Below are positions 58,417-64,000 of a stretch of 64,000 nt of DNA, piece by piece. The position numbers were made by a program, and so were the translations under genes. Below the pieces are notes generated by a model that saw only the letters and a program-made list of their open reading frames with translations, was not told the DNA's origin and made no database searches. How positions within the stretch are numbered: the stretch's first letter is position 1; the number at the start of each line of letters is the position of its first letter. The stretch is from G963667675 sp965197565 (GTDB lineage Bacteria > Chloroflexota > Dehalococcoidia > Lucifugimonadales > UBA3495): positions 620,001-684,000 of the forward strand of contig CBDANK010000002.1 in assembly GCA_965197565.1 (NCBI GenBank), written 5' to 3'.

Positions 58417-58690
58417 GAGACCTTTGCATAACCCCCACCCCTGTCATTGTTATGAAAATAGCTTATTTTCATCGCCCTTGTATGGCCTCCGTAAGGCCAT
58501 GTCATTCCGAACGCAGCGAAGCCCTTCGGCTGCTCTCAGGATAAGCTCCGTGAGGAATCTCAAACCTATGTCAGCAAGCACTGGGTCTGTAGCTGGACCG
58601 ACGCGGCGACTCTGGCCCAACGTCTTAGATTCCTCCCTCCGGTCGGAATGACAGGGTTGAGCCGGGCGGAATGACAAATTGAGCGGCCAG
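58417..58690. repeat. Interspersed repeat with GAGACCTTTGCATAAC end, copy B
   Basis: Shares the left end and most of the body with the repeat at 42346-42701 but lacks its right terminal repeat and the 144-bp insertion. It has an extra segment of about 58 bases near 58446-58500 with the palindrome ATGAAAATA-GCT-TATTTTCAT. The body gives the empty site (CGTCTTAGATTCC, near 58620-58634) for the inserted element at 42500. The rest of the 58318-58928 gap has no gene. Confidence 0.8.
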
Positions 58691-58857
58691 GTCAATTCCA
58701 AGGGCTGCCCCTACATTTCGGCATCGCGGCCATCGTAGGGGCGCCCCTTGTGGGCGTCCAGTCGCCGTGCCTAGTCAAAATGTGATTCCCCTACCTTTCA
58801 GCCCCGTCGGCTAGTATTCTACCTTTGCCCGTTCCCAGCCACAAGCGCGGACCAACT

Positions 58858-58887
58858 TTGACACCAACCCAACTAGATGCCTATCAT
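58858..58887 (+). promoter_or_regulatory. Promoter of the queuosine operon
   Basis: TTGACA (58858-58863) and TATCAT (58882-58887) with an 18-base spacer. Transcription would start near 58894. CGGGAGG (58914-58920) is the ribosome binding site for queF. I see no preQ1 riboswitch pattern in the short leader. Confidence 0.65.
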
Positions 58888-58928
58888 AGTGTCAAGCCCC
58901 TGGTTCCGGGTCTCGGGAGGTACACTCG

Positions 58929-59378
58929 ATGGCTACTATACCAGAACTAAAAGAGCAGTACGAAGACCTTGACCTTAGGCTGACCCTCAAGGATGAGTCG
59001 GCCATAGACACCCGGTGCTTGCTCACTTTCCCATACGATTACCCTGAGCAAGAGTCGCAAATCGACATGGACACCGACGAATTTACCGCCCTCTGCCCTT
59101 GGACCGGGTTGCCGGACTATGGGACCCTGAAAATCTCCTACGCGCCGGGGGGAAGCTGTATTGAGCTGAAATCGCTGAAATACTACCTTCTGTCCTTCCG
59201 TGACGTGGGAATCGTCCAAGAACATGCTGTCAATCGAATTCTCAAGGACTTGGTGGAGGTATGTCTTCCCAGGCACATGACCGTGACCTTGGATTACAAA
59301 GTGCGGGGCGGCATCCATACATCCGTTTCGGTGCAATACCCGAATGGCGGCGCAAGACATGCATCTGATAAGAATTGA
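58929..59378 (+). CDS. queF: NADPH-dependent preQ0 reductase QueF
   Basis: 149 residues of the short YkvM type. Catalytic Cys56 and Asp63 lie in FTALCPWTGLPDYGT, and ELKSLKYYLLSFRDVGIVQEH carries the QueF substrate-binding segment. It reduces preQ0 to preQ1, the last free-base step of queuosine synthesis. The first gene of queF-queD-queC-queE, behind its own promoter. Its end overlaps the queD start. Confidence 0.94.
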   Translation: MATIPELKEQYEDLDLRLTLKDESAIDTRCLLTFPYDYPEQESQIDMDTDEFTALCPWTGLPDYGTLKISYAPGGSCIELKSLKYYLLSFRDVGIVQEHAVNRILKDLVEVCLPRHMTVTLDYKVRGGIHTSVSVQYPNGGARHASDKN

Positions 59379-59778
59379 GATTAGCTTCGACAGCGGCCAT
59401 CGCTTGCTGGACTACCAGGGTAAGTGCGCTTTTCCTCACGGCCACACTTATCGCGCCGAGGTCTTCCTCGAAGCTTCCTCTTTGGACTCTTTGGGACTGG
59501 TGTTCGACTTCACCGAGCTTAGAGGCCGCGTCAAGTCTTGGATCGACGCTAACTGGGACCATGCGTTTCTGGTCAATGCCAGGGACACCGAGTTGATCGC
59601 GGGCCTGGAACCGGTGGCCCAAGGCAAGCTATACCGGTTCGACGGTGACAATCCTACGGCCGAAGTGATGAGCAGAGAGCTTTACAAGACGGTAAGGGAC
59701 CTTTGCGGGGTGAAGCCGGCCAAAGTGAGACTCTGGGAATCGGACAACCAATACGCCGAGTTCCACGAGGGAGAGTGA
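59359..59778 (+). CDS. queD: 6-carboxytetrahydropterin synthase QueD
   Basis: 139 residues from the ATG at 59359; an ATG at 59344 is also possible, and both overlap the end of queF. It shows ISFDSGHRLLDYQGKCAFPHGHTYRAEV, which supplies the three zinc histidines and the catalytic Cys, then LGLVFDFTELRG and DHAFLVN. It makes CPH4 from dihydroneopterin triphosphate. Its 3' end lies one base from queC. Confidence 0.93.
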   Translation: MHLIRIEISFDSGHRLLDYQGKCAFPHGHTYRAEVFLEASSLDSLGLVFDFTELRGRVKSWIDANWDHAFLVNARDTELIAGLEPVAQGKLYRFDGDNPTAEVMSRELYKTVRDLCGVKPAKVRLWESDNQYAEFHEGE

Positions 59779-59779
59779 T

Positions 59780-60529
59780 ATGCCCACCCGTTACGGCGTG
59801 AGCCTACTCTCCGGAGGGTTGGACTCCACCACCGTCACCGCATACGCCCTCAGAGTGACCGACGACCTGACTGCTGTCACTTTCCAATACGGCCAAAGCC
59901 ATAGCAAGGAAGTGGACTGCGCCATAGAGGTAGCCGATGCCCTGGGCATCCGGTGTCATCTTTTGGACATCTCCTTTTTTCGTCAAGTGGCCTGGTACTC
60001 GGCTCTTACCAATCCGGACCGTTTCCCCATTCCACAAGACCGGGCCGCCGCGGAAATGGGCGCCAGCATCCCCATTACCTATGTCCCGCTGCGGAACACC
60101 TTTTTCCTGGCCTTGGCCGCCGCTTTCTTGGAAAGCAATATTCTTCACGCCATTGAGGTAGAGGGGGCCGACCCTGGCTCGGTTGAAGCGTACCTTTTCA
60201 TGGCGCCCAACGCCATAGACTACAGCGGCTACCCGGACTGCCGCCCGGAGTATTTCCACCGGATGTCGCAAGCCCTTGGCTACGGCAGTAAGGTCTGGAC
60301 GGAATACAACATCCCATTACGGGTGGAAACACCCATAATTGACAAGTCCAAGGCCGACATCGTGAGGATGGGTGTCGAGTTGAAGGCTCCTCTGGAACTT
60401 ACTTGGAGCTGCTACCAGGGAGGCCAAACCCCGTGCCGCTCCTGCGATAGCTGCATCCTGCGGGCCAAGGGATTTCAGGAAGCGGGGGCGCCGGACCCTC
60501 TGCTGCAACGGTTGGGAGTGATTCCTTAA
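59780..60529 (+). CDS. queC: 7-cyano-7-deazaguanine synthase QueC
   Basis: 249 residues. The PP-loop SLLSGGLDSTTVTAYAL is at the N-terminus and FQYGQSHSKEV follows. PIIDKSKADIVRMG is near the C-terminus with the zinc site SCYQGGQTPCRSCDSCILR. It converts carboxydeazaguanine to preQ0 with ATP and ammonia. Its TAA directly precedes the queE ATG. Confidence 0.94.
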   Translation: MPTRYGVSLLSGGLDSTTVTAYALRVTDDLTAVTFQYGQSHSKEVDCAIEVADALGIRCHLLDISFFRQVAWYSALTNPDRFPIPQDRAAAEMGASIPITYVPLRNTFFLALAAAFLESNILHAIEVEGADPGSVEAYLFMAPNAIDYSGYPDCRPEYFHRMSQALGYGSKVWTEYNIPLRVETPIIDKSKADIVRMGVELKAPLELTWSCYQGGQTPCRSCDSCILRAKGFQEAGAPDPLLQRLGVIP

Positions 60530-61237
60530 ATGCTGCGAGTAAGCAAGCAGCCCAACGGGCAGCCGGAAATCTTTTACTCCCTCCAGGGTGAAGGGGCCAA
60601 CACGGGCGCCGCCTCGGTCTTCCTCCGGCTGTCTACTTGCAACCTGGCCTGCAGTTGGTGTGACACCAAGTACACCTGGGACTGGGAGCATTACGACTAC
60701 GGCTTGGAAGTGGCGTCCTTGGAGCCCAGCCAAGTCGAAGCCCGCGTCCTGAGCTTTGGGTGCCGCCGGTTGATCATCACCGGCGGCGAGCCGTTGCTGC
60801 AACAACGACAACTGGCGCCCCTGGTAGCCTCCCTCAAGGACCAAGACTTCCAGTTCGAGGTGGAGACCAACGGCACCATTGTTCCCCAGCCTGAGTTGGT
60901 GCGGGACATAGACCAGTGGAATGTATCGCCCAAGTTAGCCACCTCGGGCAACACCGGGGAACGGCGGGACCAGAGGCGGGCAATGTATGCTTTCTGCCGG
61001 TTGCCCAACGCCTACTTCAAATTCGTAGTGACTGAACCCAGTGACGTTGACGAGGTCTGCCGCCTCCGCGACAAGTATGGCTTGGTCAATCAACGAATTA
61101 TCCTGATGCCCGAGGGCACCACGGTTCAGAATATCCAGCGGCGAAGCCCGTGGGTCTCCGAAGCCTGCGTCAAAGAGGGCTTCCGTTTCTCCACCAGGCT
61201 GCATATCCTGCTCTGGGGCGACAAGCGGGGCCAGTGA
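60530..61237 (+). CDS. queE: 7-carboxy-7-deazaguanine synthase QueE
   Basis: 235 residues, a radical SAM enzyme of QueE type. The cluster motif is CNLACSWCDTKYTWDW (CxxxCxxC), preceded by FYSLQGEGANTG. FEVETNGT and LIITGGEPLL are the SAM-binding segments. It converts CPH4 to CDG. No gap after queC. With queF, queD and queC it forms the complete route from the pterin to preQ1; the transglycosylase tgt and queA are not in the window. Confidence 0.93.
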   Translation: MLRVSKQPNGQPEIFYSLQGEGANTGAASVFLRLSTCNLACSWCDTKYTWDWEHYDYGLEVASLEPSQVEARVLSFGCRRLIITGGEPLLQQRQLAPLVASLKDQDFQFEVETNGTIVPQPELVRDIDQWNVSPKLATSGNTGERRDQRRAMYAFCRLPNAYFKFVVTEPSDVDEVCRLRDKYGLVNQRIILMPEGTTVQNIQRRSPWVSEACVKEGFRFSTRLHILLWGDKRGQ

Positions 61238-61289
61238 TTCGATGGGTCTCTGGGACCGTCATTGGTCCGTAGAGCTTTGTTGGACCGCC

Positions 61290-62645
61290 TCAACCTTCAC
61301 CCAAAAGCCCGGTCAACTCCTTAAGGTCCTTGAGGGTGTCAAGGCCGCCCACCGCCGCAATCACCTGCCGGGTTCTTTCCTCGCCCAGGACCTCCTGAGC
61401 CAGGAAAGTGAACTTGCCGGTCAATTCTTCAGTAGAAGCCGGATTTCGGCTATCGCCGTACTGAACCGTGACGCTCTCCTTGATGATACGTCCGTCATTC
61501 AGTGACACGGTCACCCGGGAAACCGGATAATCATAGCTCCGCAGGTCCATCTTGGGGTCTGCTTCCAACTCCACTTTTTGGGCCAAGGCTTTGACCCGTG
61601 GGTCTGCCACCCGGTCGGGGTAGAAAGCGGTAATGTCGGTGCTGCCGTGAACCAGCGACGCAGCTACGGCATAGGGGATGGAGAACTTGGCCGACAGCAT
61701 GTTCTTTGGCTCGGGGTCGGCCAGAATCGCGGCTATAGGCGGCGCTTCCACTTGGACGTGGGCGACGTCGCCGGCCTGAAATGCCTCCCGCCGCGCCATT
61801 GCCTGCACCGCGTCCAAGGCGGGGTGATTATAAAGGCAACATGCGTGCAGCTTGAAGTAGTTGCGTTGTATACGGTATCCGCCCGGTTCGCCCAAGCCGT
61901 CTAGCACCGCTTCCGCATCGAATCCATTGCCCAGGATGGCAGTGTAAAGGTCTCTTGGCCCGTCGGTGATTCCGGTAAAACCGCAGCGCACCAGATGGGC
62001 TGCCAATATACCCTGAAACCCGGAGCGGCCAGGGTACAGGTTCCGTACCGTGGCCCCCTCTAGACAAGGGGTCCAAGAGTTGGCCGGGCTCATCGACATC
62101 GCCATATTCATAGCTTGGCGGGTCTCGCTAGCGTCAAACCCCAAAAGCTTGGCCGTTGCCGCCGCAGTGCCGATGGTGCCCCAAGTGCCGTGGGAGTGGA
62201 TATCGGGCCGGGGAGTGGTGCCGCTGCCAATGCGAGATGTCACTTCATAACCGACAACCAGGCTTTCCAACAACTCCTTGCCGCCGGCCCCTTGTCCTTC
62301 GGCCACGGCGATGGCCCCCGGCGCCACATGAATCGACGGGTGCCCTCCACCCAGCCGGCTGCCTTCGTCCATTTCCAAAGCCACGCCGGCGGTGGCGTTG
62401 ACCAGAGCAGCGAAGGGGGGCTGGACCTTGCCCCGGTGCCCGAATAGGGTGGCCGGACCGGCGTTGCTCATGCCCTGGGCTAGTTCAGCGAAATTTGCGT
62501 TCTCCGGTAGCCGGCAGCCGGCCAAGACAGCGCCGATAGTGTCCAGCACCACCGTCTTGGCGGCGGACACTGTCGAACCATCCAAGTCTTCCAAGCTGGT
62601 CTCAGTAACGAATCGGGATAGCCGGTCCAAGTAGTCTTCTGCCAT
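61290..62645 (-). CDS. MmgE/PrpD family protein
   Basis: 451 residues from the ATG at 62645 (GGAGGT upstream). It shows the MmgE/PrpD fold pattern: VVLDTIGAVLAGC, VNATAGVALEMDEGSRLGGGHPSIH around 84-108, GYEVTSRIG and MNMAMSMSPANSWTP, FKLHACCLYNHPALDAV. The family includes 2-methylcitrate dehydratase, aconitate decarboxylase and iminodisuccinate epimerase; the substrate here is uncertain. Cysteines at LHACCLYNH are unusual. It stands alone, converging on the que operon. Confidence 0.88.
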   Translation of the reverse strand: MAEDYLDRLSRFVTETSLEDLDGSTVSAAKTVVLDTIGAVLAGCRLPENANFAELAQGMSNAGPATLFGHRGKVQPPFAALVNATAGVALEMDEGSRLGGGHPSIHVAPGAIAVAEGQGAGGKELLESLVVGYEVTSRIGSGTTPRPDIHSHGTWGTIGTAAATAKLLGFDASETRQAMNMAMSMSPANSWTPCLEGATVRNLYPGRSGFQGILAAHLVRCGFTGITDGPRDLYTAILGNGFDAEAVLDGLGEPGGYRIQRNYFKLHACCLYNHPALDAVQAMARREAFQAGDVAHVQVEAPPIAAILADPEPKNMLSAKFSIPYAVAASLVHGSTDITAFYPDRVADPRVKALAQKVELEADPKMDLRSYDYPVSRVTVSLNDGRIIKESVTVQYGDSRNPASTEELTGKFTFLAQEVLGEERTRQVIAAVGGLDTLKDLKELTGLLGEG

Positions 62646-62925
62646 GAGACCTCCAGATGCGGATGTTTTTAGCGGTCTGCTTATAGAGTGCTGCTTTGTT
62701 CTGGACTCTACGTTCTTAGGGGATTCTTGTCGAATATGGCCCATTGCTCCATACTTGAAACATCATGTGTCGGAAAGAAAGTCTCCCTTTCATCTTCCTA
62801 GCCAATTTGGGGAGGTCCATGCCGCTGGGCCGCAAGCTGGCGTTGCTTGTATCCAACAACCTTACCAAACTCCGGAGATGGCAGGGCTGCTGCGGCAATT
62901 ACGGCCAGCCCGGTTGTTGAAGGAG
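62646..62925. other. Intergenic region, no gene seen
   Basis: About 280 bases with no convincing gene, promoter or repeat. Confidence 0.3.
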
Positions 62926-63810
62926 TCACTCAACGCCGTCGGGGTCCGACGGCTGAGCGCCTTCGCCTCCAGAAAGCACTAGTCCCCGCCACCAGTGCCG
63001 GCCGCGCCCCCTTCGCTTTCGAACGAAGCCCAGCTTGGTTAGCTGAATACCAAAGTTTCGCTGGACCAGAGGCTCCTGCTCCGTAGCCAGGCACCATTGC
63101 ACGTAGTGGTCATACAGTTCCTTGGCCATGGCGTGGCCGTCCGGGTCCCTTACGCATTTATCCTGGATAAACGTCGCTACCGGTCCATCGCTGGCTGGGG
63201 GCATCGATAGCTGATTTTCCTGTATTGGCCCGGCCGGCGCGACGACGCCAACAGTGGGTCCAACATTTCTGGGAGCTTCCTTCAACCAGCCAATGCAATA
63301 TTCCAGTAGGTCCAGATACTTGACCAAGCCGCCGAAATCTTGCCAGGCCACTTCCTTCCCATCCAGGTATGAAGCATCTAAGACGAAAGATATGGGGCGA
63401 ACTTCAAAACGTTGACGATAAGCCGGGGGACAACTCCATACCGGCGCCAGCATTCCTTGACTCAAGGTGTTGTAGAGAAGGAACAAGACACTTCGGGCGG
63501 CGCGCAAGTCTGGATCGGCTTCTTTTAGCGGCGGTCTCCGGAAGACCTGCTCCATTGTACCGTAGGTCTGCATCGCCGAAAAAGTAACCGCGCCGCGTAC
63601 CTGGTTACTGATGCACCTGGCCAGGTCCTGATTGCCCCTCAGTTCTAGGGGATTGAATACCTCTACGATCATGCCGTTGTCAGTGGGCACGGCAACCCGT
63701 CCCGTGGGCGCCTGAGCCGTGGTAATCAAGCCCTTCTTCGTCCCGGTCCATAGGGCCATAGCCAGTGCCAGGTTCTCCCACACCATCTTGACTTCACGCA
63801 CAGGGTCCAC
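62926..63810 (-). CDS. Unknown protein with primase-type C-terminal winged helix
   Basis: 294 residues. The last 90 residues (FIQDKCVRDPDGHAMAKELYDHYVQWCL ... FGIQLTKLGFVRKRRGRGRHWWRGLVL) resemble the winged-helix domain found at the C-terminus of phage/plasmid D5-type primase-helicases. The N-terminal 200 residues (ISNQVRGAVTFSAMQTYGTM, then VWSCPPAYRQRFEVRPISFV) match nothing I know. No ATPase or primase motif is seen. It may be a remnant or a DNA-binding regulator. Its neighbour is an alcohol dehydrogenase gene. Confidence 0.5.
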   Translation of the reverse strand: MDPVREVKMVWENLALAMALWTGTKKGLITTAQAPTGRVAVPTDNGMIVEVFNPLELRGNQDLARCISNQVRGAVTFSAMQTYGTMEQVFRRPPLKEADPDLRAARSVLFLLYNTLSQGMLAPVWSCPPAYRQRFEVRPISFVLDASYLDGKEVAWQDFGGLVKYLDLLEYCIGWLKEAPRNVGPTVGVVAPAGPIQENQLSMPPASDGPVATFIQDKCVRDPDGHAMAKELYDHYVQWCLATEQEPLVQRNFGIQLTKLGFVRKRRGRGRHWWRGLVLSGGEGAQPSDPDGVE

Positions 63811-63847
63811 AATCCACCCCTCCCGGTTGACTTTGTCATGGCCCGGT

Positions 63848-64000
63848 TTATTCGTTTAAGTTCATGACCACCTTGATGACATTGTCCTGCCGTTGCTCGT
63901 ACATATCGTAGGCCGTCTGTACCTGGGAAAACCCGACCCGGTGGGTGATCAACGCCGCCGGGTCGCACCATCCCCGCTGACGCAACCCGACGATCTCCTT
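63848..64000 (-). CDS. Zinc-type alcohol dehydrogenase, C-terminal end (runs off the window)
   Basis: The last 50 codons are seen, ending at TAA (63850-63848): LITHRVGFSQVQTAYDMYEQ and DNVIKVVMNL. This matches the C-terminus of medium-chain dehydrogenases of the threonine/sorbitol dehydrogenase type. The N-terminal zinc and NAD sites are outside the window. Confidence 0.78.
   Translation of the reverse strand, partial: KEIVGLRQRGWCDPAALITHRVGFSQVQTAYDMYEQRQDNVIKVVMNLNE

Noticed and set aside
58888..58928. A preQ1 riboswitch before queF
   Set aside because: The leader is short, and has neither the class I hairpin with the A-rich tail nor the class II pattern.

Overview
This window looks like a chromosomal segment of a Chloroflexota bacterium, most likely a Dehalococcoidia/SAR202-type lineage. 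That is an inference from GC-rich coding, a DUF1800/DUF1501 pair, NHL proteins, many acyl-CoA, MBL-fold and penicillin-acylase-type enzymes, a PaREP1 protein and dense small interspersed repeats; no rRNA or tRNA is present to confirm it. Frequent TTG/GTG starts and good Shine-Dalgarno sites are typical of such genomes.

Layout. 1-427: 5' end of a polyprenyl synthetase (minus). 960-5894: DUF1800, DUF1501 and two tandem NHL genes, each NHL gene behind a copy of the same leader hairpin, closed by a terminator. 5998-8464: two different IS630-type elements back to back sharing one TA. 8.7-14.5 kb: small unknowns, MoaB/MogA, a HIT protein, crotonase, coiled-coil protein, acyl-CoA dehydrogenase and an NAD-dependent formate dehydrogenase. 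14.7-25.7 kb: PAP2, PlsY, IlvE, ComEA, ComEC, RNase PH, an OGG1-type glycosylase and an M16 peptidase. 26.5-32.9 kb: a cobalamin late-pathway operon (CobB/CbiA, CobO, CobS, CbiB, threonine-phosphate decarboxylase) interrupted by a second copy of the first IS. 34-44.5 kb: a collagen-like metallopeptidase lipoprotein, VOC protein, MBL hydrolase, penicillin acylase, CinA-C/PncC, TlyA, crotonase and an ABC exporter. 44.6-49.1 kb: an isolated HK97-type phage head module. 49.4-56.2 kb: a HesB-like protein with a Cys-Gly tail, a ThDP enzyme, gamma-glutamyltransferase, HNH and LON proteins, and HicAB. 56.4-58.3 kb: PaREP1, then two adjacent genes whose conserved Cys codon is an in-frame TGA. 58.9-61.2 kb: a complete queF-queD-queC-queE operon. 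The end holds an MmgE/PrpD protein, a protein with a primase-type C-terminal domain and the tail of a zinc alcohol dehydrogenase.

The most notable find is the pair at 56782-57717 (BtuF-like cobalamin/metal-binding protein, C-E-V-TGA) and 57880-58317 (OsmC-like). In both, a TGA replaces the conserved cysteine, the frame stays open to a normal stop and a stem-loop follows at the distance and with the loop G expected of a bacterial SECIS. Two independent cases side by side argue for selenocysteine insertion rather than nonsense mutation, although no selA/selB/selC/selD gene lies in the window.

Intergenic space is rich in small inverted-repeat elements (60, 86, 102, 144, 192 and 214 bp, plus a roughly 356-bp unit). 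Several have target-site duplications, and one has an empty-site comparison inside the window, so they look like MITE-type non-autonomous elements.
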